64,000 bases of DNA from Phaeosaccion multiseriatum (taxonomy: Eukaryota; Ochrophyta, other classes), in NCBI GenBank assembly GCA_965112735.1, contig OZ218957.1, forward strand, positions 2,232,001 to 2,296,000, read 5' to 3'. The first letter of the stretch is position 1; every line of letters starts with the position of its first letter. A program made the position numbers and the translations under genes. The notes beneath the pieces were generated by a model that searched no databases, was not told the origin of the DNA, and saw nothing but the letters and a program-made list of their open reading frames with translations. Below, in pieces: positions 38,625 through 51,137 of this stretch.

Positions 38625-41600
38625 GTCGATTCATCTCTATCTGTTTCTCCTCCAAAGGATCAAACGCACACAGACACACACACGCACGCTCTCTCTCTTT
38701 TTCTGTACATACTATCTTTCCGCGATGTGCGTGCATACATGTCACAAGCCCCTCCTTCTCCTCCTTCTCCTCCTCCTGTCATACTTTCTCACAACCTATC
38801 AACCCCGCCGCCCTCCCACTCCAGCGAGTGGAGCTTGTGGATGTGGGCGTGGATGACTCAGCCTGTGCGCAGCTCCTCAAGGCCCTCCTGGCGAGGAGCA
38901 CTACAGTGACGTCACTCAACGTCAGCGGCAACCCCCTGGGGAAGCTCTGCATAGAGGCCCTGACAGACCTTGTTAAGGACCCACAGTGCGGTCTGCAGGT
39001 GCGTGCGTGTTCGTGGGGTGGGTTGGTGGGTGGATGGGTGGTGTGTGTGTGTGTGTGCGTGTGTGTGTGTGCAAACACCTCTGTGTGTGTGTGTGGTGTG
39101 TGTGTGTGGTTGTGCGAGTGGTGTGGGTGTGTGTGTATGTGGCTGTATGTGTGCGTGTGCATGAGTGTGCGTGCATGTGTGTGCGCGCACGGACGTGTGT
39201 GCGTGTGCGTGTGTGTATCAACGACCCCGCACTTACTGCGTGCTTGACATTGCTCTACATTGCTCTACATTGCTTGACACTGCTCGACATTGCTTGACAC
39301 TGCTCGGCATTGCTTGACACTGCCCTACATTGCTCGAAATTGCTTGAAAAATTGCTCGACATCGCTTGACGTTGCTCTACATTGCTCTACATTGCTTGAC
39401 ATTGCTCGGCATTGCTTGACACTGCTCTACATTGCCCGACATTGCTTGACATTGCTTGACACTGCCCTACATTACCCGACATTGCCCGACATTGCCCGAC
39501 ATTGCTTGACATTGCTTGACACTGCCCTACATTACCCGACATTGCCCGACATTGCCCGACATTGCCCGACATTGCCCGACATTGATTCCTATGCAGACGC
39601 TTCTGCTCGGAGGTACCAAGCTTGGAGACAACCTGACCGCCACGGTGAGTGAGTGCGTGAGTACGTGAGTGCGTGAGTGCGTGAGAGTGTGAGTGTGTGA
39701 GTGTGAAGGAATGAGTGAGTGAGTGAGTGAGTGAGTGAGTGAGTGAGTGAGTGAGTGAGTGAGTGAGTGAGTGAGTGAGTGAGTGAGTGAGTGAGTGAGT
39801 GAGTGAGTGAGTGAGTGAGTGAGTGAGTGAGTGAGTGAGTGAGTGAGTGAGTGAGTGAGTGAGTGAGTGAGTGAGTGAGTGAGTGAGTGAGTGAGTGAGT
39901 GAGTGAGTGAGTGAGTGAGTGAGTGAGTGAGTGAGTGAGAGAGTGAGTGAGTGATTGAGTGAGTGATTGAGTGATTGAGTGATTGAGTGAGTGAGTGCGC
40001 GTGTAAGTCAGTGCGTGAGTGCGTGAGCGATGTGGAGGGCCTACCACCTCACCATCCGATGCCATCGCACGCAACCAAAAGTCGGAAAAGCTAAAGCCAC
40101 TCCTGCACTACAGCTACAGCAGCCTCATCACGGCTCTTATCACTCACTCGCCCACCTCCTCCCTCAATCCCTCCCTCCCTCCCTCCCTCCCTCCCTCGCT
40201 CCCTCCCTCCCTCCCTCCCTCCCTCCCTCATCCCCTCAGCTGCTGACGGCCCTATACAAGCGCTGCCCCCCTCTATGCGAGCTCAGCCTATGCCGCAACA
40301 ATGTGAGCGGCGCGGCCCTAAGTGACACTATTGGGCCTCTCCTCACGGGTGGTCTCACCACCCTGCGCACGCTGGACCTCTCCTGGAACCATCTCAGCAG
40401 TGCTGCAGGGGAGGAGTTGGGAGATGCCATGGCATGGAATCGGACTCTGACCAGGTAGTACTGGTATATATAAAGGCAAAGGGGGGGAGGGTTCCTGGCT
40501 TGACACACCCACCTACCTTTCCGTATCTGACACTCCTTCCCTGCCGTCCGCTGCCATCCACCCCCCTCAGTATGAACTTGTCGTACAACAACCTCGGTGC
40601 AGAGGGGGCACTCTTCATTGTGGAGGGACTGCAACACAACGCCACCCTCCTCACACTCGACCTTGCCGCCAACCAGGTAGGTTAGGTCTATCTGTCTGTC
40701 GCTCTCTCTCTGTCTGTCGCTCTCTCTCTCTCTCCCCCTCTCTCTCTCTCTCTCTCTCGCTCTCGCTCCTTCTCTCTCTCCATCTCTTCCCTTCCCTTAG
40801 TTGCCACTCTCTGCCCTACGTAGTAACTGAAACTGAACCTGTAAACACCACCACTTCCATGCTCCAGGTTGGCGACGAGGCGGTGGTGGCAGCAGCTCGC
40901 ATCCTGGGAGAGGGCGGGAGGAGGGACAGCAGCAGCATCCAGAGCAGCAGTCCAATGGGCAGCGGTTACGTCGGCAGCACGAGCAAGAAGAGCTGTGCCC
41001 TGCGGAAGCTCTCCCTGCGTGAGAACGGTTTCGGAACGGCAGCAGGGCTGTTCTTGGCGCTGGCCCTGAGCAGGAGGGAGGGGCCGGAAGTGGAGGTGGA
41101 CATCGGCGGCTGCCTCGTGTTTACAGAGAAGGCAAGTTGGGGGTGACGGGTGGGGGGTTGAGGTTGGGGGTTTGAGTTTGGAGTTTTGCGTTTGAGTTTG
41201 AGTTTGAGTTTGAGTTTGAGTTGGGGCGTTGTTGTGTGTGGCCGGTAGTGGGCGGTGGTGGGCGGGGCCTTTCTTTGCCATGCTCCTTCTCTGTTTGCCT
41301 CTCTCCCTCTCCCACTCCCTCTCCCTCTCTTCCTCTCTCACTCCCTCTCCCTCTCCCTCTCCCTCTCCCTCTCCCTCTCCCCCTCCCGCTCCCTCTCCCT
41401 TGCTCTCCTTCGTGTCTTGCCCTAAACATGCGCGCCCGCACCCACCCACCTACACCCATCCACCCACCCACACCCAATCCCCCCCCTATATATATATATA
41501 CTCACACACACGCGCGCACGCGCGAACACACAAACACACACGTACATGCAGCCCTCCTTCTGGAGCGATTACAAAGCATACCTGTCGGCACTGGCCAGGA

Positions 41601-43423
41601 AGCGCAAGGCCGCACTAAAGCAAAGGGTGTTGGCCAAGAAGGCTAAGAAGAGAGAGGCCAGGGAGGGCAGCAGAGGGCCTGGGCAGGGCGCTCAGGGCAA
41701 GAAGGAGCAGGGGCCTAGTCTGTTGCAGGTGCGTGCGTGCGTGCGTGCGTGCGTTGCGCATCTATGTCCGTGTCTTGTCGATCCACTGCGTTGTGCCCTA
41801 CTATGCACTGCCGTCCACTACCATGCACCTCCATCCACTGCCATCTACTACCATGCATCTCCATCCACTGCCATCCACTACCATGCACCTCCATCCACTG
41901 CCATCCACTGCCGCTGTGTCCTCGCTTGGCCATTCGGGTTCTGTGGAGTACCCTTTGCTTCCAAAGAAAAATAAGGAACCATTGCTTTCGCTTTGCTGTC
42001 GTTTTGCTGTCATTTCCTTTTACAGAAAATGCTCTCCAGTCGGAAGAAGGGGGAGAGCGCCGCTGCAGAGCTGCGTGAAGAGGAGGAGAGGAAGGAGAGG
42101 AAGAGGAAGGACGACGCGGCCAGGAAGATGGTAAGCTAGTGTCTGGTTGGCTGACTGGCTGGCTGGCTGGCTGGGTGGCTGGGTGGCTGGCTTGCTGGCT
42201 GGCTGGCTGGCTGGCTGGGTGGGTGGATTGGGTGGGTGGGTGGGTGGGTGGGTGGTGCGCTCTTACCCCGCCGCTTGCTTCCTCTGCTTCACTCTCTCAT
42301 TCACTTCACTGCTGTGCTTCACTTTCGCCTCACTGCTGCTTCCATGCTCTGCCTCACTGATGCCTCACGGCTGCTTCACTGCTGCTTCAGTCGCGCCTGC
42401 CGGACGTTCAGTCTTTGGAGTGGATGAGCCTTGCACACGAGCAGCACTTCAAGCTGCAGCTGGGCAAGGCCCTCGACAGGGCCAAGCTAGAACAAGTCAG
42501 TAAGGAAGAAAGGAGGAAAGGAAGGAAGGAAGGAAGGAAGGAAGGAAGGAAGGAAGGAAAGGAAGGAAGGAAGAAAGGAAGGAAGGAAGGAAGGAAGGAA
42601 GGAAGGAAGGAAGGAAGGAAGGAAGGAAGGAAGGAAGGAAGGAAGGAAGGAAGGAAGGAAGGAAGGAAGGAAGGAAGGAAGGAAGGAAGGAAGGAAGGAA
42701 GTGGATGAGTAGATAGATTGGTGGGGCGGGGTAGGGTGGGAGGCTTACTGACTTAGAACAGAGCACCCGCTTCCCCCCGTGGAGGGAAGCCGATCTTCTC
42801 GCCGCATCAGGCCTGGAAGGGAGGGCCCTACCCACCCCCCCCCTCCCGCCCTCCTTTCCCATCTGCTGCCACCCTACCCCTTCCTACTCACTACCCTCCA
42901 CCATTCACCCCATTCTTTCGTTCTGTCCCATGCCCTGCCCCATCTACTGCCATCTCCATCTCCCATCTACCATCCGCTGCCATCCCCTGTAATAGCTGCT
43001 GCTGCTGTACAACTCCGCCCAGTGCGATGTAACGAAATGCTCTTACAAGCCGGCGTCGGACAAGCCGATGCAGAATTTGCGCTTGCTGAAAGGGGACGCC
43101 CTTGTGGTCGAGGACGATACAGCAGTTGGTAATACAGCAACTGGGAGCACAGGAGGTCCGGCAGCGGCAATGACCGAGGAGCAGCTCGCTGCCGCGGTGC
43201 GATCTAGAGCAATGGCGGCTGCGAAAGCAAAGGCGGCAAAGGCGCTTGCAAAAGCGAAACAACTGGAGGAGGCAGAGAGGGAAAGGCGGGCAAGGAATAA
43301 GGCCGGAGCAGCAGGAGGAGCGGCTACTTCCAGGGGCAAGGGCGGGGCGGTGAGCAGAAAAGAGGTGAGTGGGTGGGAGGTGTGTGAGAAAGAAAGAGGC
43401 AAAGTGGGGAAGGGAGCGAGGGT

Positions 43424-43454
<31 letters not shown>

Positions 43455-46400
43455 GGAGAGCCCGAAAGCAATATAGGGCTGGGGAGGGCAGAGGGAGAGT
43501 GGAGCAATGAGCGTGGAAGGGGCCCCTGCTTGCCTGCCAAGAAGGCGCTAATTTTCTTGACTTAAGGAGCCCCTGCTTGCCTGCCATCGACTCTTATCTT
43601 GTCCGACCATTCCATAACCCCACAATCTTCACTGTGTGTGTGTGTGTGTGTGCGTGTGTGCGTGTGTGTGTGTGTGCGTGTGTGCGTGTGTGCGTGTGTG
43701 TGTGTGTGTGGGTGGGTGGGTGTGTGGGTGTGTGTGTGTGTGTGTGTGCGTGTGTGCGTGTGTGCGTGTGTGTGTGTGTGTGTGCGCGCGCGTTTGTGTG
43801 TGTGCGTGTGTTTGTGCGCGTGTGTGCGCGTGTGCGCGTGTGTGTGTGTGCCTGTGCATGTGCATGTGGTCCGGCGGTGCGGCTGTAAGCAGAAGGATGG
43901 ACACACGGAACCACCCTCGCCGGACGCCCTCGTCTTGCAAGCATGGCACAGGGAGAGAGAGAGAGCAGACAGGGCTGCTGTTGGTGATACATCATCATCA
44001 ACAAATGGCAGCAGGCCCAGCGCTGCCTTCCATCGTAGCAAGGAGGGGGGAGGGAGCCAAGGCCGAGGAGGGAGCGCGCAAAGGGGCGGGGGGGGCAAGA
44101 ACGAGAAGGAGGGGGACAAGACGAAGGAGAAGGAGGAGGATGATAAGGAGGAAGAGGAGGAGGAGAACGAGGGTTTCCAAGTCGAGCAGCAGGTCATGCG
44201 AGGGCGGGCCGCGGAGATAAGAGCCCTTCTAGATCAGGTGTGAAGTGTGTGCCCGTGTGTGCGCGTGCGTGTGTGCGTGTGTGCGTGTGTGCGTGTGTGC
44301 GTGTGTGCGTGTGTGCGTGTGGGTGGGTGTAGGCGTGTGCTTGCTTGTGTGGTGAGTGTGTGTCTTGACAATACACAATGCGCTGATTGTCATCTTCCCG
44401 CCTCTCCTTTCCTCTTCTCTCCCAAACCCCCCCCCTCCCTTTGTGCTCCTTCAACTACATCACTCTGACGAACGGACGGACAGGTGCCCGCCGAAGGGCA
44501 AATGATGATCAGGTAACGGTTACAGTAACTGTCATAGTAACACGTCAAGGAAGAAACAGAGGCTCTGTGAGGGGCTGAAGTCCATGCTCGTGGCCAAGAG
44601 GAGGGGAGCTTCCGTTGATTGTGTCCATGCTGCTTCAGCTCCAAAGGAACACCTTTGCACGCCTGCTGTCCCGGTCACCTCCCTCACCTCCCTCACCTCC
44701 CTCACCTCCCTCGCCACCCCCTCTCCTCCTTCGCCCTACTGAACCCCCCCTCCATCGTCCCTCTCACCCCCCTCACGTTACTCCGTCCTCTCTCCCTTCC
44801 CCTGCCTCACCTTCCTACCTTCTCTCTCCCCTCTCTCCCCTCCCCTGCCTCACCTTCCTACCTTCTCTCTCCCCTCTCTCCCCTCCCCTCCCTCACTTTC
44901 CTACCTTCTCTCCCCTCTCTCCCCTCTCTCCCCTCCCCTTCCTCACCTTCCTATCTTCTCTCTCCCCTCCCCTCCGCTCCACTCCCCTCCCCTCCCTCCC
45001 TTGCCACCGCTGCTGCTGCTCAGCTACCGGCCGTGTGCGATGCCCAACACTACACCCAAACTTACCTCATCCTCCCCGGGGGGGGGGGGGGCAGGGAAGA
45101 AAGCAGGCGGCAACGGCTCCAGAGCGGGAGCAGCCAGGGGGAGGGCAATGCCAGCCGCGGAGGCAGCCTCAGCAGCCTCAGCAGCAGCAGCGGCGGCGGT
45201 GGCGATAGAAGCAGAGGTCGCCACGGCAGCATCGTTAGGCGGGGCGGGGAGAAGGGGAGCGGGTACAGCAGTTGGTGATACAGCATCACCAGCAGTTGGT
45301 GATACAGCAGCAGCAAGAGCAGCCGCCAATGCAAATGCGAATACGCTGTCCTCCGCGTCCCCAGCCTTCCTCCTGGGTGGACTTGGGGAGGTGGGCATGG
45401 GGAGCACGCTGTCATTAATGGCCACATTGGACACTTCGCTTCAGCGGGTCGGACTCGCCGTGGCCCTGGCCAAGAGAACGGAGCTGTCAATGGGACACAT
45501 GCGTGCTCTGCTGCACTGCCTCAAGGAGGTAAGTTCCTTGGTTGGTTGGTTGGTTGGTTGGTTGCTGGCTGGGTAGGTGGGTTGGTTGGTTGGTTGGGTA
45601 GTCGTTGGATGTTAGGTTGGTGGGTGGGTGCGTGGGTTGGTTGGTTCGTTGATGCGTTTGTTGGTTGGTGGGCTGGTGGTAGCTCGGGTGAAGGGTCAGG
45701 ACTGCTTGCTTCCTTGTCAGCGCCCCCCACACCGCCGCTCAGGCTTGAGAGAGCCTGCTTCACGCCGCCTCCTCCTACTCCTCCTCCTCGTCCTCCCCAC
45801 GTATTTCTGCCCAAATTAAGGTGTGCACCCCAGGGGAGCTCGAACACGTCCTGCTGTGCTTCCTTCCCCACTTCCGCTCGGCGGTGACGCGAGGGGGGAT
45901 CAGAGCCATTGAGGGGTTGAGCCTCGAGGATGACCACAGCAGCAGCAGTAGCAGCAGCAACGGCGGACCGGCTCAGGAGGAGGAGGAGGAAAATATGTGT
46001 GAGAAGGGAAAGCGCAAGGACGAGCCAGAGGAGCGGGCCAGTGAGCGAGAGGAGCGAGGTGGGCGACGAGTGAGGAGGCAGGAGGAGAAGGAGGAGAAAC
46101 TAGTGGTGAGGCAGCAGGTGCGGGCGCTGGCGTTGATGGGCGGCTCAACGGAGCACTGCTTGCGGCGCTTGGGTATCGGGGAGAGAGGAATTGACGAGGT
46201 GGGGAGGCCCAACTACGCTCAGCTCGAGGGAGCGCTGCACTCGGCTGCCTACTTCAACCCCTTCAACCCCACGGGAAGGTGAGTGTGTGTGTGTGCGCGC
46301 GCGTGTTTGTGTGTGAAACTGGAACTGAAACTGGAACCGAAACTGAAAGTGAAACTGAAACTGAAACTGAACCACCCACCCCACCACCCCCACCATCAGG

Positions 46401-46582
46401 TACCATCTCAACCTCCGCCACCCGCACGACCGAAACGTGTTCCGCTCTCTGCTGGTGCTTGACCGAGTCAACAGAGCGCACTTGGCCGTCTCGGGGCAGC
46501 TCGACCCTTCGCAGTTCGGGAATAAACATTTTCTTAGAAACTTTCGCATCGGAGGAGGAGGAGGAGGAGGAGGAGGAGGGGG

Positions 46583-46617
<35 letters not shown>

Positions 46618-49600
46618 GAGGAGGAGGAGGAGGAGGAGGAGGAGAAGGAGGAGCAGGAGGAGGAGGAGGAGGAGGAGGAGGAGGAGCAGGAGCAGGAGGA
46701 GGAGGACAGCTTTCCGGTGGCGGTGACGGAAGCCGCGTAATCCGCTTCCAGGTAGGGCATCCTCAAGTTCAGTTATCGTTCGAACTGCCTGCCTTCTTCG
46801 ATAAGCCTACTTGCTTCCATAGACTGCCATCGATTGCTGTCTGCCTGCCGGGGAGGGGGAGAGGAGGCCAGGGAAGGGGAGGGGAGGGGAGAAGGGAACA
46901 GACAGAGCTGCTCTTTGCTTGTGGTGTGTCCTTTGAAGCAGGTACCTCAGCCAGGATCAATGAAAGCTGTGTGCGTGTGTGCGTGTGTGTGCGTGTGTTT
47001 TTTGTGTGTGCGTGTGTGTGCGTGTGTGCGTGTGTGTGTGTGCGCGCGCCCGCGTTCGTGTGTGTTAAAGGTCGTGGGTGTGGTTGGGTGTGGTTGGGGG
47101 TTTCTTGGATGCCCAAGCAAAAGTAGGGGAGTGTGGGGTGCGTGTCCTCCGGTCAGCCCAGCCGCGGGTAGGGGGGTATATAGCCATACCCTCGTACCAG
47201 AGGCGGTACGTGTGCTCCATCACATCCTTTCCTATGGCTATCCACCCACATCTCACATCCTTCCCCTTCTGCCTCCTCCTCCCCACCTCCCTCCCTCCCT
47301 CCCTCCCTCCCTCCCTCCCTCGCTCCCTCCCTTCCTTCCTTCCTTCCTTCCTTCCTTCCTTCCTTCCTTCCTTCCTTCCTTCCTTCCTTCCTTCCTTCCT
47401 CCCTCCCTCCCTCCCTCCCTCCCTCCCTCCCTCCCTCCCTCCCTTCCGTCCTTCCTCTTCTCTGTGGCATCCGATGTGATCTCTTCCCCCCCGCCCCTTC
47501 CCCGGGGTGATCACCTGTACGCCTCTATCGTGTATTCCAAGTATCTCACTATCCGTCGTAAGGCCAAGGTGAAGAGCAAGAGGAGACTTGTCGCGAAGAG
47601 GAAGAGGCCCAAAGGAGGAGGAGGAAAGGGGGGAGGAGGAAGAGGGAGAGGAGGAGCAGAAAGAGGAATAGGAAAGGCACGAGAGGGAGCAGCAGCGAAA
47701 AGCAGCACAACCAAAGGAGGAGTTGCTGCAATTGAACGAGAAGACAAGAGCACGACCAACAAGAAGAACACAAAATCACCTGCAGGGCTTGGGCATCCCA
47801 TGCTACCCAACACCACCACCTACCCCACCCTCCCTGCCTGCTGCTGCCTTAGCTTCGACTTTGTACACATTGTCAGGTGAGTGTGATGAGAGACTTACTC
47901 AAAAGTAAAAGGGAAGAGACAGGAGGGAGGGAGGGGGGAAGGATCACCACCCCCCTCTCCATGTACCTACATGCCTTTATCATCTACCTCACATGCCTTT
48001 AGATATCGCCTTTACCATCTACCATTATACCATTATCGATCTATTGCCCGACCCATATGCCTCCAGACCATCCACCTATCTATCCATCTATCTGTCTGTC
48101 TGTCCATCCTCTACCTACCTACCTACCTACCTACCTACCCATCTATCTATCTGTCAATCTATCTATCTGACAATCAATCAATCTATCCATCCATCTGTCC
48201 ATCCGTTCATCCATCCACCCATCCACCATGCATGCCTTCACCATCTATCCATCTCCACTTTCAGCCCCCATCTATCTTACCGATCAAATGCTCTGCCCGT
48301 ATCCCCCCACTATCTGCCTGTCTGTCTGTCCATCTGTCCACCCATCCACCCATATGCCTCTACTATATGTACCTGTGGCAGCCCTCCTCCGACGGCGGCG
48401 GTGGTGTGCGAGTCCGTCTTGACAAAGCTCGTGCGCTTCTTCGAGGGGCCGCTGTACGGTGAGGAGAGAGGAGAGAGGAGAGAGGAGAGAGGAGAGAGGA
48501 GAGAGGAGAGAGGAGAGAGGAGAGAGGAGAGAGGAGAGAGGAGAGAGGAGAGAGGAGAGAGGAGAGAGGAGAGAGGAGATAAAGAGAAGGATAGAGCAAG
48601 AGAGACAGAGGGAGAGTAGAGAGAGTAGAGAAAGATGGAGGGAGGAGAGAGGGGGGGGGTGTGAGGAGGGGGGCGGGGGAGGGAGAAAGAGGAAAGAGGG
48701 GAGAGAAGAGAGAGAGGGAGGGAGGGGGAGAGTAAGGGGGGCGGAGGAAGGAGAAAGAGGAGAGAGAAGAGAGAGAGGGAGGGAGGGAGGGGGAGAGTGA
48801 GGGGGGGCGAAGGAAGGAGAAAGAGGAGAGAAAGATAGAGAGGGAGGGAGGAGGAGAGTGAGGGGGGGAGAGGGGCTTGTGTGGGGAGGTGGATTGGAGC
48901 AGGGGCAGGACATGCCAACAGTGAGAAGAGCAATGGGAAGGGCAAAAAGAAGCGCTGTCAGCCTTGTGTGTGTGTGTGTGTGTATACGGTCACCTGTGTC
49001 GACCTTCTCGACCTGACTCCATCTTTCCCTCTCTATCTCCTTCCCCCCCCCCCTTCCCTCCCTCCCTCCCTCCCTCCCTCTCGCCCTTCCCTCCTTCCTT
49101 CCTCCCTTCCTGCCATCATTCCTCCCTCCCTCCCTTCCTTCCTTCCTTCCTTCCTTCCTTCCTTCCATCCTTCCTTCCTTCCTTCCCTCCTTCCCTCCTT
49201 CCCTCCCTCCCTCCCTCTCTCCCTCTCTCCCTCTCTCCAACTCCTTCTCACTGTTCTTCTTTTTCTTCTTATTCTTCTCCTCCTCCTCCTCCTCCCCCCC
49301 CCCCCCTCCTCCTCCTTTTCCTTCTCCATCGGCTTCTCTGTACAGCGCTTCCCATCACTGTGCGCATCAACATCTTGCGTGGCTTAAGCAGCACTCTCTA
49401 CCTCTCTGCCATGCAAATCCGAAGGCTCATGCTCTGCTTCACACGGCCCAAGTCCGAGCAGGAGCAGCCGTTGGTGATACAGCAGCAGCACCAGCCGCCA
49501 CGGGGGAGGTGGGGTGAGGGTAAAAGGGAGGGATGGGGTCAGGGTGAGGATACGGAGGAGGACGACAGGGAGAAGGAGAATGAGGAGGAGGAGGAGGAGG

Positions 49601-51101
49601 AGGAGGAGGTGGTGGAGGAGGAGGAGGAGGAGGAGGAGGAGGAGGAGGAGGAGGAGGAAGAGGTGAAGGAGGAGGTGAAGGAGGAGCAGAAGGAGGAGGT
49701 GGAGGAGGTGGAGGAGCAGCAGCAGGAGGAGGAGGAGGAGGAGGAGGAGGAGGAGGAGGAGGAGGAGAAGGAGAAGGAGGAGGAGAAGGAGGAGGAAGAG
49801 GAGAAGAACAAGAAGACGCGACGAGGGGATGACAAGCAGCAGACGGGTCAAGCGAACGAGGCCCAGAGGCTCCAAGAGGAGGAGGAAAGGCGGCAGCTGC
49901 AGCAGTTGGTGATACAGCAGCAGGTGGAGGAGGAGGAAAGGCTTAGTGAGAGACGCCGAGCCTACGCTCGTTGGGAGAGAGAGCGCGACGAGGGCGCGTG
50001 CGTGGAGGTGCTAGCGTGTCTGCGATCACGATGCGTAGACGAGGTGCGTGGGTGTGTGCGTGGGTGTGTGCGTGGGTGTGTGCGTGTGCGTGTGCGTGGG
50101 CGTGGGCGTGGGCGTGGGCGTGGGCGTGGGCGTGGGCGTGGGTGTGGTGGGGTGGAAGGTGGATAGACATGCGACAAGGCAACGCCACACACACGCATGC
50201 AGGGACACACAGCAGCCGCGCCCTCCCTCTTTCTCCCTCTTATATTACCCCTATGCCTCTAATGTCTCTCCTCACAGACCAATCTAGACGTGTGCCTAGG
50301 GCTGCTGAGCGATGCGGGTATCCTTGAGGCAGAGGCTCGCCTCGGAAAACTCAGCCTCTTCAATCCACCCGTGCCCGACGGAGATTACAAGCTCAATCTC
50401 AGGCAAGACAAGACCCCCCCCCCGCCTCCTCTTCCTCCTCCTCCTCCTCCTCCTCCTCTTCCTCCTCCTTCTCCTCCTCCTCCTCCTCCTCCTCCTCCTC
50501 CTCCTCCTCCTCCTCCTCCTCCTCCTTCTCCTCCTCCTCCTCCTCCTCCTCCTCCTCCTCCTCCTCCTCCTCCTCCTCCTCCTCCTCCTTCTCCTTCTCC
50601 TCCTCCTCCTCCTCCTCCTCCTCCTTCTCCTCCTCCTCCTCTTCCTCCTCCTCCTCCTCCTCCTCCTCCTCCTCTACCACCTGTGACTCTTGGAGTTTAA
50701 GTTTTAGTTGTCCGTGCAACACTCGGTCTCGCCCGCTTGATTGGCACTCGCTCGCCAGCAGATGCCTATTCTGCTGCCACCCCGGTCTCCTTGAGTTGAA
50801 ACTCAAATCTCCAACCCGAACTCACCCTCTCGTGTGTACCCATCGCCTCATGGACCAAGCTCCCCCCTCCCCACCCCCTATTAAGTCAATAAAACTCCCC
50901 CCCCAACCCCCTCCCCTCCCGACCCACACCCACTCAACAGACGCTTTGAGGATCGTCAGATATGCGTGTTGGTGATCGCTCTGGGCCTCAACGACCCCCT
51001 GTGCGTGCTGCGAGGCATGACGCTCGACGGAGTGCCCGTCGAGGGGGGCGTGCAAGCATGGGCGAAGGATGTGCCTACGAGTGGAAAGTGAGTGGGGTGG
51101 G

Positions 51102-51137
<36 letters not shown>

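Noticed and set aside
39247-39590. Possible CRISPR-like array
   Set aside because: Tandem 10-base units without unique spacers; the genome is eukaryotic. The same applies to the 30-base units at 34212-34455.
41194-41222. Telomere-like (GTTTGA)n tract
   Set aside because: Only about five units inside an intron, and GAAACT tracts elsewhere (46318) show that such hexamers are common here.
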